A stretch of 5,509 bases of DNA from Acidimicrobiaceae bacterium TMED189 (lineage in GTDB: Bacteria; Actinomycetota; Acidimicrobiia; Actinomarinales; Actinomarinaceae): positions 3,266 to 8,774 of the forward strand of contig NHIM01000018.1 of the NCBI GenBank assembly GCA_002169845.1, given 5' to 3'. The notes under the pieces were generated by a model. The model did no database searches, was not told the DNA's origin, and saw nothing but the letters and a program-made list of their open reading frames with translations. Made by a program: the position numbers and the translations under genes. This document shows, one piece after another, positions 1-5,509 of the stretch (positions are counted from its first letter, which is position 1; every line of letters starts with the position of its first letter).

Positions 1-425
1 GATACAAATCTATTTACAATGTCCAAACCGCCATCAAAATATAGTGCGGCAATAAGTGCTTCTACAGCATCTTCTATAATAGAAGCTTTCTTTCGTCCAC
101 CTGTAGAATCTTCTGCTCTACTTAAATATAAATAGTTTCCAATAGAAATCTTATTACCTATATCCACAAGAGCTTCTTGGTTTACAGCACTAGATCTAAT
201 TTTTGTTAGGCTGCCTTCTTCTAAATCTGGATATTTATTAAATAAATAATTTGTTAAGTCGAAATCTAAAATTGTATCTCCTAGAAACTCATAGCGTTGA
301 TTAGATTCAAAAGTAGGGTTTTCATCAATATATGACTTATGCGTTAAAGCAATTTTCAAAAATTTTTTATGGTTAAACGTATAACCTATAATCTTTTCGA
401 ATTCAGACACACTTCTTGTGCTCAT
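1..425 (-). CDS. rnc: Ribonuclease III, N-terminal catalytic part (cut by window edge)
   Basis: This gene encodes RNase III, the cytoplasmic Mg2+-dependent endonuclease that cuts double-stranded RNA, chiefly in rRNA precursors and some mRNAs. Only the first 141 residues lie in the window; the rest of the catalytic domain's C-terminal edge and the expected dsRNA-binding domain lie beyond base 1. The signature EFLGD is at residues 46-50. Counterparts of the E. coli metal and catalytic residues are present: E46 and D50 in the signature, E70 before GSLTKIR, and D119 and E122 in EDAVEAL. The first acidic residue of the usual NERLEFLGD is Q43 here, a substitution I also recall from other RNase III-fold enzymes such as Dicer. 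The start is the ATG overlapping the plsX stop (ATGA, four-base overlap). No strong ribosome binding site precedes it, so translational coupling to plsX is likely. Identification is firm; only completeness is unknown. Confidence 0.95.
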   Translation of the reverse strand, partial: MSTRSVSEFEKIIGYTFNHKKFLKIALTHKSYIDENPTFESNQRYEFLGDTILDFDLTNYLFNKYPDLEEGSLTKIRSSAVNQEALVDIGNKISIGNYLYLSRAEDSTGGRKKASIIEDAVEALIAALYFDGGLDIVNRFV

Positions 426-1393
426 AACTCAGCAACAGTTTCAGAAAATTTTGAAATAAATCCACTCTCTACAGTTTTGTTAGAAAAGATTATAGAATTC
501 ATGACAGCTTCAGCAGATGATGATCCGTGTGCAATTGTTACGATTCCATTTACACCAAGTAGATAAGCGCCATTAGTTTTATCCGGATCTAGTCTATCTT
601 TAACTGGTTTCAACGCCTTATTAACTGGTAACAACATTGGCTTAAAAAGGTTTTCTAAAAAAGATTTTTTAATCATTTTTTGTTGGAGTTTTGCTGTTCC
701 TTCCATAGTTTTTAAAACAATATTGCCTGTGAATCCATCAGTTACAAATACATCAGCAACATTGTTCGCAAAATCTCTACCTTCTATATTTCCAATAAAG
801 TTTAAGTTTGAATTTTTTAGTAATTTATATGTACTTTTCTCAAGGTCGCGACCTTTTGTAGGTTCTTCACCATTATTTAATAGCCCTACTCTTGGGGACG
901 GTATGTTAAAAAGTACCTCTGCAAATTTTGATCCCATTGCAGCAAATTGAAGTAGTACCTTTGGCTTAACTTCTAAACTTGCACCAGAATCTAATAATAC
1001 TATTTCCCCTTCTTCTGCAGGGAGCACAGAAGCAATAGCTGGTCTTATTACACCTTTAATTTTTCCTAATACTGATATTGCAGCAACCAAACTTGCTCCA
1101 GTTGATCCTGCTGAAAATACAGCTGAAGCTTTATTTTCTTTAACTAGCTGCATAGCTCCGACTATTGAAGAATTTTTTTTTGATCTAATTGCTCTAGCTG
1201 GATCATCCTCCATTGAGATAACTTCTGGATAATGTAGTACTGGTATTTTAGAATCCTCTAAAAATGGATCTATGAGGTTTTTGTCTCCACAGAGAATCAC
1301 ATCTATGCCAAGGTTTTTAGCTTTTATAGCACCCTTAACTATCTCTCCAGGAGCAGAATCACCGCCCATTGCATCAACAGCAATAGTATTCAT
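422..1393 (-). CDS. plsX: Phosphate acyltransferase PlsX
   Basis: PlsX converts acyl-ACP and inorganic phosphate to acyl-phosphate, which PlsY uses to acylate glycerol-3-phosphate at the start of phospholipid synthesis. It is a soluble or peripheral membrane enzyme. The 323-residue product is close to the usual family length and looks complete. It opens with the family N-terminus IAVDAMGGDSAP (residues 4-15). It also carries SAGSTGA (94-100), LLDSGA (133-138), NFIGNIEGRD (198-207), DGFTGNIVLKTMEG (219-232) and, near the end, GAYLLGVNGIV (275-285) followed by HGSSSAEA (289-296). The ATG start lies 10 bases after the rpmF stop; the spacer is AT-only apart from one G and has no clear Shine-Dalgarno, so expression probably relies on read-through from rpmF. 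The stop overlaps the rnc start. The order yceD-rpmF-plsX is widespread in bacteria, but here rnc follows at once without fabH, fabD, fabG or acpP. A nine-A run on the coding strand (1173-1181) does not break the frame. Confidence 0.97.
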   Translation of the reverse strand: MNTIAVDAMGGDSAPGEIVKGAIKAKNLGIDVILCGDKNLIDPFLEDSKIPVLHYPEVISMEDDPARAIRSKKNSSIVGAMQLVKENKASAVFSAGSTGASLVAAISVLGKIKGVIRPAIASVLPAEEGEIVLLDSGASLEVKPKVLLQFAAMGSKFAEVLFNIPSPRVGLLNNGEEPTKGRDLEKSTYKLLKNSNLNFIGNIEGRDFANNVADVFVTDGFTGNIVLKTMEGTAKLQQKMIKKSFLENLFKPMLLPVNKALKPVKDRLDPDKTNGAYLLGVNGIVTIAHGSSSAEAVMNSIIFSNKTVESGFISKFSETVAEL

Positions 1394-1403
1394 ACTTTAT
1401 ATA

Positions 1404-1586
1404 TTAACTAGTCTCAGGTTCTTTAACTTGACGTCCATTGTAAGTTCCATCAACAGGATTTACTCTGTGAGACTGCTTTGCTACACCAGTTTCTGGATCT
1501 ATCATAAAATGTGGCTTGCTGACTTTATGTGTAGCTTTCCTTCTTCTAGTTCTAGATTTTGACATCTTTTTCTTAGGTACGGCCAT
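1404..1586 (-). CDS. rpmF: 50S ribosomal protein L32 (bL32), cysteine-free form
   Basis: This 60-residue, strongly basic protein is ribosomal protein bL32 of the large subunit. It begins with the characteristic MAVPKKKMSKSRTRRRKA stretch (residues 1-18) and ends with the conserved YNGRQV segment (49-54). Zinc-binding L32 proteins have two cysteine pairs in the middle; this one has none, reading HFMIDPETGV then HRVNPVDGTY in that region. It therefore belongs to the zinc-independent form, which E. coli L32 also resembles. The ATG has the best ribosome binding site in the window (AAAGGA, six bases upstream), fitting the high expression of a ribosomal protein. It sits 16 bases after yceD and 10 bases before plsX; yceD-rpmF linkage is common. 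The gene is small but the identification is secure. Confidence 0.96.
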   Translation of the reverse strand: MAVPKKKMSKSRTRRRKATHKVSKPHFMIDPETGVAKQSHRVNPVDGTYNGRQVKEPETS

Positions 1587-1592
1587 TTAATA

Positions 1593-1598
1593 TCCTTT
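1593..1598 (-). promoter_or_regulatory. Shine-Dalgarno of rpmF
   Basis: On the minus strand this reads AAAGGA, six bases before the rpmF ATG. It lies in the 16-base gap just after the yceD stop, so rpmF can be initiated independently of yceD. This is unlike most junctions in the operon, where starts overlap stops. Confidence 0.8.
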
Positions 1599-1602
1599 CA
1601 AC

Positions 1603-2103
1603 TTACAAATCTAGCTCACTTAGAGAAGAAAATGGACTTTCTTTTAAGTTTTTTTCTATATGTTTGCAAATACTACTATTTTGCTCTTTTCCGCAGACAA
1701 CACATAAGCCATTACAGTCTTTCATGCATAAAGTGATTAAAGATATGCTATCTATTATTTTCTCAGAAATAATTGGCTGAATGTCTATATTTTCCTCTTT
1801 AAAATTAATATCGTAATCATTATCTTTTTTAATATATAACTTTTCGTCAATATAAGCTTCTTTTTCTTGTTTTGATATCTTTAAGCATCTTGAACATTCA
1901 CTATTTATCTTGAAGTTAATGATTAACTCAATCAAAACATAATCTCCATCTCTTGTAACCAACCCTGTCATTGTCGCATCGGATTCTGTAGATGCTACTG
2001 TGCCAGAATATTTGATATCTAATATACCCTTCTCTTCAATGTTTAGATCAGTATTGGTATTAAGAACCTTGTCTAAACTAAAAATAGTATTTAATTGTGA
2101 CAT
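1603..2103 (-). CDS. yceD: YceD/DUF177 family protein, 23S rRNA accumulation factor
   Basis: The 166-residue product belongs to the DUF177 (YceD) family, linked to 23S rRNA accumulation and ribosome assembly and nearly always encoded beside rpmF, as here. Family hallmarks are visible: a CSRC pair at residues 70-73, then CMKDCNGLCVVCG (126-138) and CKH (146-148). Together these give a cysteine/histidine cluster that could bind metal. The chain ends with PFSSLSELDL, matching the usual short hydrophobic C-terminal tail. The N-terminal half is less conserved and AT-driven (many Asn, Asp, Lys, Ile). The ATG is two bases after the TAG of the coiled-coil gene. I see no good Shine-Dalgarno, so reinitiation by ribosomes finishing the upstream gene is likely. 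The precise molecular role of the family is not well settled. Confidence 0.9.
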   Translation of the reverse strand: MSQLNTIFSLDKVLNTNTDLNIEEKGILDIKYSGTVASTESDATMTGLVTRDGDYVLIELIINFKINSECSRCLKISKQEKEAYIDEKLYIKKDNDYDINFKEENIDIQPIISEKIIDSISLITLCMKDCNGLCVVCGKEQNSSICKHIEKNLKESPFSSLSELDL

Positions 2104-2105
2104 AA

Positions 2106-2612
2106 CTATTCGGGATTGATAATTTCTCTTGGCTTTCTTAAAGAATTTTTTTCATTTTCTATATAAGAATTTAGTTGTTCAAGTTTTGATTGTAGGTCGC
2201 TAAATAAAGTATCCATTTCATCCTCAATTTTCAATCTATAAGCTTGAGCTTCTTTTTCTGCTTGCTTTATAAGTGTATTTGCTTCGATAACTGCTTCTTG
2301 AAGTACATAAGAATTTGATATTAATGTTTCAGATTCTCTTTTTGCATTATTTATTATATTTTGAGACTCTTCTTTTGCTTCATTGAGAAAAGTGTCCTGC
2401 TCTCGGACGAGCCATCTAGCAGTTCTCATCTCAACAGGTAAAATATCAATAAGATTGTCAACAATTGCAATAAGCTCTTTATTGCTTGTGCGGTTTTTTA
2501 AAATACTATTTGAATCAAGCTTTTCTCTTAATACTTCAAGGTTGTCAACATACTCAACTTTCATTTCACCATTAATGATGTTTTTAAAGTTTATATCTTC
2601 TTTATCTGTCAT
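2106..2612 (-). CDS. DivIVA/SepIVA-like coiled-coil protein
   Basis: This encodes a soluble, charged, mostly helical protein of 168 residues. There is no signal peptide or membrane segment. After a disordered-looking N-terminus comes a short segment ELIAIVDNLIDILP (46-59), then a long coiled-coil-like stretch (about 64-160) rich in Glu, Lys, Ala, Asn and Leu. That stretch contains ARWLVREQDTFLNEAKEES (65-83) and repeated alanine/glutamate-rich turns. Automated annotation often calls such proteins ATP synthase subunit b or DivIVA. Its place directly before DUF177 in a cluster ending in rnc matches mycobacterial sepIVA, a DivIVA-like septation factor, so a role in cell division or envelope growth is plausible but inferred. 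The start chosen is the ATG at 2612 because AAAAGGA precedes it by six bases and it overlaps the coaD end by only 11 bases. The open frame extends upstream to an ATG at 2741, but that would overlap coaD by 140 bases and add residues unlike the family. Confidence 0.72.
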   Translation of the reverse strand: MTDKEDINFKNIINGEMKVEYVDNLEVLREKLDSNSILKNRTSNKELIAIVDNLIDILPVEMRTARWLVREQDTFLNEAKEESQNIINNAKRESETLISNSYVLQEAVIEANTLIKQAEKEAQAYRLKIEDEMDTLFSDLQSKLEQLNSYIENEKNSLRKPREIINPE

Positions 2613-3069
2613 CTTGCATCCTTTTAAATACATTTTTTGGAACAAGTTTTGATATATCTCCACCATAAGAATCAATTTCTTTGACCATAGAACTAGAGAC
2701 ATATCCATATTCTGGAGAGGCTGGTATAAAGATAGTTTCAAAATCAGCTAAATTAGAATTCATTTGAGCCATTTGAAATTCATAGTCAAAATCAGTCATA
2801 GCCCTCAGCCCTTTGACTATTGCTTTAACATCGTTATCCTTTGCAAAATCAACGAGCAAACCTTTAAATGTTTTGATTACAATATTTCCTGTTTCTGAAA
2901 ATATTTCATTTAGCATGAGTTCTCTTGTTTCTGTGGATAGTAAAGATTTTTTGGATGGATTTACTACAACGCCAACAAGAACTTCATCAAATACTTTTGC
3001 ACACCGACTTATAACATCTATGTGACCATTAGTTGGCGGATCAAATGAGCCTGGTATAAGTACTTTCAT
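2602..3069 (-). CDS. coaD: Phosphopantetheine adenylyltransferase (PPAT)
   Basis: CoaD transfers AMP from ATP to 4'-phosphopantetheine, giving dephospho-CoA in the penultimate step of coenzyme A synthesis. The 155-residue protein is full length for the family. It starts with the nucleotidyltransferase signature GSFDPPTNGH (residues 7-16), containing the TxGH-type motif with T13 and H16. It continues with VVNPSKK (35-41), KGLRAMTDFDYEFQMAQMN (86-104) and the ATP-binding VSSSMVKE (124-131), and ends with GGDISKLVP (136-144). All expected active-site elements are present. The ATG overlaps the rsmD stop by four bases (ATGA), with only a weak AAAGAA upstream, so coupling to rsmD is likely. The 3' end overlaps the coiled-coil gene by 11 bases and contains part of the sequence leading to its start. 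RsmD-coaD linkage is very common in bacteria. Confidence 0.97.
   Translation of the reverse strand: MKVLIPGSFDPPTNGHIDVISRCAKVFDEVLVGVVVNPSKKSLLSTETRELMLNEIFSETGNIVIKTFKGLLVDFAKDNDVKAIVKGLRAMTDFDYEFQMAQMNSNLADFETIFIPASPEYGYVSSSMVKEIDSYGGDISKLVPKNVFKRMQDDR
2619..2625 (-). promoter_or_regulatory. Shine-Dalgarno that decides the coiled-coil gene start
   Basis: On the minus strand this reads AAAAGGA, six bases upstream of the ATG at 2612. It lies inside the last codons of coaD. It supports the short 168-residue form of the coiled-coil protein over the longer frame beginning at 2741. Confidence 0.75.
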
Positions 3070-3602
3070 AATTTCTTTATTAATAAAATTCTACTTTGTC
3101 CATAGAGTTTTTCTTTATATAATTCTAACTTTTTAGATAAAATTATAGTTTCAGATTTAATGTGTCGGTGGCAAACGATAGTTCCATTTATTTCCAATAA
3201 ATTCTCTAATTCAAGTAATTCCTTTGACACCTTTGAATCTTCAAAGTTGAATGGTGGATCATAGAAAATTATATTAAATTTATCGAATGCATTTGAAATA
3301 TACTTATCAACCGAAATTTTCTGGATGTTAAAGTTACTATCAAAATTCTTTAAGTTTTTTTTAATTATCATCACACATTTATCTGATAACTCAACAAAAG
3401 TTGTATATCTTGCTCCCCTGCTTAATGCTTCGATTCCCATACTTCCTGAACCGGCATATAAATCCAATATCATAGAGCCCTCAATGTTGAATTGCAGTGA
3501 GCTAAAAATACCTTCTCGTGCAACACCCATCATTGGTCTTGTTTTAGAGTCATTGATAGTCATAATATTCTGCCCTTTATGAGATCCTGAAATTATTCTC
3601 AA
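3066..3602 (-). CDS. rsmD: 16S rRNA (guanine-N2)-methyltransferase RsmD
   Basis: RsmD methylates N2 of G966 (E. coli numbering) in 16S rRNA of the small subunit, using S-adenosylmethionine. The 178-residue protein shows the family N-terminus MRIISGSHKG and TRP (21-23). The SAM-binding motif I LDLYAGSGSMGIEALSRGA is at 46-64, an acidic E71 ends the next strand, and the catalytic motif DPPF is at 115-118. The C-terminus YGQSRILLIKK matches the usual final strand. The start codon is TTG, overlapping the recG stop as TTGA. It is supported by the family N-terminus beginning exactly there and by GAGG seven bases upstream. The recG-rsmD-coaD order is common in Gram-positive lineages, and coupling by the four-base overlaps on both sides is likely. 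AT pressure is evident, with many Asn, Lys and Ile in the C-terminal half. Confidence 0.94.
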   Translation of the reverse strand: MRIISGSHKGQNIMTINDSKTRPMMGVAREGIFSSLQFNIEGSMILDLYAGSGSMGIEALSRGARYTTFVELSDKCVMIIKKNLKNFDSNFNIQKISVDKYISNAFDKFNIIFYDPPFNFEDSKVSKELLELENLLEINGTIVCHRHIKSETIILSKKLELYKEKLYGQSRILLIKKL

Positions 3603-5509
3603 GTCGTATCCTCAACTTTCAAAAAGTTTGGAAATAATAAAGTTGCTTCTTGATGGATCTTTTCTTCAAGTTCAGGTGTAAGTTCTTCATTAAAAAATTT
3701 TTTTGATAAATTAAGAATATCGTAATCGTATCTTAAATCAGCAATTTTTAAATCAGACAATCCTGACTGGTCAGTGCCGGTAACTTTTCCTTCGCCTCTT
3801 ATTTGTAAATCTAATTCAGATAATTTAAAACCGTCATTTGTGGAGATAATTGCATTCAACCTTTTTTTACCTACATCAGTAACCGAATCTATATTCAGAT
3901 TTTCACTGATATGGAAAATACACTGTGATTTTTTATTACCTCGACCAACCCTCCCTCTTAGTTGATGAAGTTGGTTCAGACCAAATCTTTCTGCGCTTTC
4001 AATTATCATCAATGTTGCATTTGTAATATCAATACCCACTTCGATAACTACAGTAGATATCAAAATATCTATTTGACCTTTGTTCATTTTTGACATAATT
4101 AGTTCTTTTTCATCGGATTTCATCCGTCCGTGAAGAAGTTCTATATTTTTTTTAGGAAATATTTCTACGTATTGTTTATATACTTTTTCTGCAGCTTTAA
4201 TATCTTTATTTTCGCTTTCATCTATATATGGACAAACAACAAATATTTGTGAGTTTTCATTGAGATGATGATTACAATAATCAACAACTAAATTATTGTC
4301 TGATTCATGTCCTGATAATAAAATATTCTCAACCTCTTTTCTACCAGGGGGAAGCTCGTCGATTACAGAGATATCTAAATCACCATACACCGCCAAAGCT
4401 GTAGTCCTGGGAATAGGAGTAGCAGTCATAACTATCTGGTGCGGTATTATGTTTGTTGACTCTATAAGTCTTTTTCTTTGGTCAACCCCAAACCTCTGTT
4501 GTTCATCGATAATAGCAAGTCCTAAATTGTTAAAAAAAACATCATCTTGAATTAAAGCATGTGTTCCAATAAAGAATACAGGTTCTGAGGAAGTCATTTG
4601 TTTAACTATTTCCTCCCTATCTTTTACTGATGAGGTTAAAAGATAAGTTTTAATATTATATTTTTTTAAGATCGGTTCAAGTGAATTGTAATGCTGCTCA
4701 GCGAGCACTTCAGTAGGCGCCATTAGTGCAGTTTTAAAACCAGCATTACTTGCAGAATATACTGCACATGCAGCAACGATTGTCTTTCCAGATCCCACAT
4801 CACCCTGCAGTAATCTTTTCATTGGAGAGTTTTTGTTCATATCATTTAAAATTTCATCTATTGTCCTCTTCTGGGCATGAGTTAAAGTGAAATCAAGATT
4901 ACTTGTAAAAGTCTCTAGTAAGTTACTATTTGTGGAAATTTTTTCACTTCCAATAATCTGTTTATTTATTTTTTTTCTTCTCTTAAAAATTGTTTGCAAA
5001 TATAAAAATTCATCAAACGCCAGTCTTTTTTTTGCCTTAAAGTATTCATTCAATCCTACTGGGAAGTGAATGTCATTTAGACTTGTAGTACGATCTTGAA
5101 GTTCATACTTAGTTAATTGTTCTTCGTTTAAATAGTCCTCAATTTCAGGCGATCTTTTAAGCGCATATTTTATACCCTTACGCAAAAGTGAGCTTGATAA
5201 TCCTTCTATTTTTTTATAAATAGGAATTAATGCACCTGTCTCATTCAATTCATCAAACTCCAGGTATTTTTCAATTGTTGCATTTTTAAATTCGACTGAC
5301 CCGGTTTTCTTTACTTCTGGAACCCCAGAAATTGCTACAGTATCGCCCTCCTTGTAGCGAGTTTCAATGTATTGAGGTCCAAACCATTTTGCTTTAGCTT
5401 CACCGGTTTCATCTGAAAGTGATAAAGTTGCTATTCTTAACCTACTTCTTGTAGTGAATACAGAGACTTTTGTAACATTTACCAGTACAGTTATTTCTTT
5501 TGTCTCAAT
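3599..5509 (-). CDS. recG: ATP-dependent DNA helicase RecG (N-terminus cut by window edge)
   Basis: RecG is a superfamily 2 double-stranded DNA translocase that reverses stalled replication forks and processes branched recombination intermediates. The frame is open from base 5509, giving 636 residues; the family is about 670-800 long, so an N-terminal piece is missing. The fragment begins inside the OB-fold wedge domain (about residues 1-85, including WFGPQYIETRYKEGD at 42-56). The helicase core follows: FTLTHAQKRTI (207-217), Walker A GDVGSGKT (236-243), MAPTEVLAEQH (263-273), DEQQ box (335-338), MTATPIPRT (361-369), VGIDI (491-495), and QLHQLRGRVGRG (513-524). The C-terminal RecG segment LSELDLQIRGEGKVTGTDQSG runs from 563. 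The DEQQ box has Gln where E. coli has His, and RGEG replaces RGPG. A TTG at 5248 could be taken as a start but lies inside the wedge domain and should not be used. The TGA stop overlaps the rsmD TTG. Confidence 0.97.
   Translation of the reverse strand: METKEITVLVNVTKVSVFTTRSRLRIATLSLSDETGEAKAKWFGPQYIETRYKEGDTVAISGVPEVKKTGSVEFKNATIEKYLEFDELNETGALIPIYKKIEGLSSSLLRKGIKYALKRSPEIEDYLNEEQLTKYELQDRTTSLNDIHFPVGLNEYFKAKKRLAFDEFLYLQTIFKRRKKINKQIIGSEKISTNSNLLETFTSNLDFTLTHAQKRTIDEILNDMNKNSPMKRLLQGDVGSGKTIVAACAVYSASNAGFKTALMAPTEVLAEQHYNSLEPILKKYNIKTYLLTSSVKDREEIVKQMTSSEPVFFIGTHALIQDDVFFNNLGLAIIDEQQRFGVDQRKRLIESTNIIPHQIVMTATPIPRTTALAVYGDLDISVIDELPPGRKEVENILLSGHESDNNLVVDYCNHHLNENSQIFVVCPYIDESENKDIKAAEKVYKQYVEIFPKKNIELLHGRMKSDEKELIMSKMNKGQIDILISTVVIEVGIDITNATLMIIESAERFGLNQLHQLRGRVGRGNKKSQCIFHISENLNIDSVTDVGKKRLNAIISTNDGFKLSELDLQIRGEGKVTGTDQSGLSDLKIADLRYDYDILNLSKKFFNEELTPELEEKIHQEATLLFPNFLKVEDTT
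3610..3613 (-). promoter_or_regulatory. Shine-Dalgarno of rsmD supporting a TTG start
   Basis: On the minus strand this reads GAGG, seven bases before the TTG start codon of rsmD and inside the last codons of recG. Together with the family-typical N-terminus, it supports TTG as the true start rather than a downstream ATG. Confidence 0.7.

Noticed and set aside
1173..1181. Nine-A run (coding strand) in plsX as a possible frameshift or slippage site
   Set aside because: The frame continues through it with conserved PlsX sequence on both sides. Such runs are expected in AT-rich lysine/asparagine codons; a similar T run in recG (4532-4539) is also in frame.
1272..1562. A 96-codon plus-strand open frame across the rpmF/plsX junction
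   Set aside because: It is antisense to two clearly conserved genes, has no recognisable domain or ribosome binding site, and looks like a by-product of AT-rich coding sequence on the other strand. The other plus-strand frames (for example 369-566, 723-950, 2383-2652, 3325-3582, 4296-4550) were rejected for the same reason.
1587..1602. Promoter or terminator in the yceD-rpmF gap
   Set aside because: Sixteen bases are too few for a promoter or a hairpin terminator; the gap is explained by the rpmF ribosome binding site.
2106..2612. ATP synthase F0 subunit b
   Set aside because: The coiled-coil composition is similar, but there is no N-terminal membrane helix and no ATP synthase gene nearby.
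2613..2741. Upstream extension of the coiled-coil gene to an ATG at 2741
   Set aside because: It would overlap conserved coaD coding sequence by 140 bases, and the added residues read as an out-of-frame shadow of CoaD. The ATG at 2612 has a good ribosome binding site.
5246..5248. TTG as the recG start codon
   Set aside because: The frame is open upstream to the window edge, and the 87 upstream codons encode a recognisable OB-fold wedge segment, so the true start lies outside the window.

Overview
The window is one tightly packed bacterial operon read entirely from the minus strand. It is cut at both ends: the first gene (recG) loses its N-terminus at base 5509 and the last gene (rnc) loses its C-terminal half at base 1. 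In transcription order the genes are recG, rsmD, coaD, a DivIVA/SepIVA-like coiled-coil gene, yceD (DUF177), rpmF, plsX and rnc. The longest gap between genes is 16 bases. Four junctions are stop/start overlaps: recG/rsmD, rsmD/coaD, coaD/coiled-coil gene and plsX/rnc. No tRNA, rRNA, mobile element, CRISPR array, long repeat or rho-independent terminator is visible, and no stretch over 300 bases lacks a gene.

Organism: the sequence is AT-rich (by eye about one third G+C) and uses the standard code, with TGA as a stop in recG, rsmD and plsX. A soluble coiled-coil gene of the DivIVA/SepIVA type directly before DUF177, followed closely by rnc, is an arrangement I know from Actinobacteria (mycobacterial sepIVA - DUF177 - rnc). 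CoaD also reads as actinobacterium-like. High AT content, very short spacers and overlapping genes fit a streamlined, low-GC actinobacterium such as the marine Actinomarinales. This is inference from context and recall, not a computed placement.

The genes serve core growth functions. RecG remodels stalled replication forks. RsmD methylates 16S rRNA. CoaD makes dephospho-CoA for the cofactor used in lipid synthesis. The coiled-coil protein probably helps organise septation or envelope growth. YceD is linked to 23S rRNA/ribosome assembly, and RpmF is ribosomal protein L32. PlsX supplies acyl-phosphate for phospholipid synthesis. RNase III processes rRNA and other double-stranded RNA. The operon therefore mixes ribosome maturation with membrane-lipid precursor supply.

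I found no previously undescribed system here. This is an ordinary housekeeping region, and the points of interest are modest: the context and identity of the coiled-coil gene, an L32 without zinc cysteines, the absence of fab/acpP genes between plsX and rnc, and a TTG start in the rsmD overlap.
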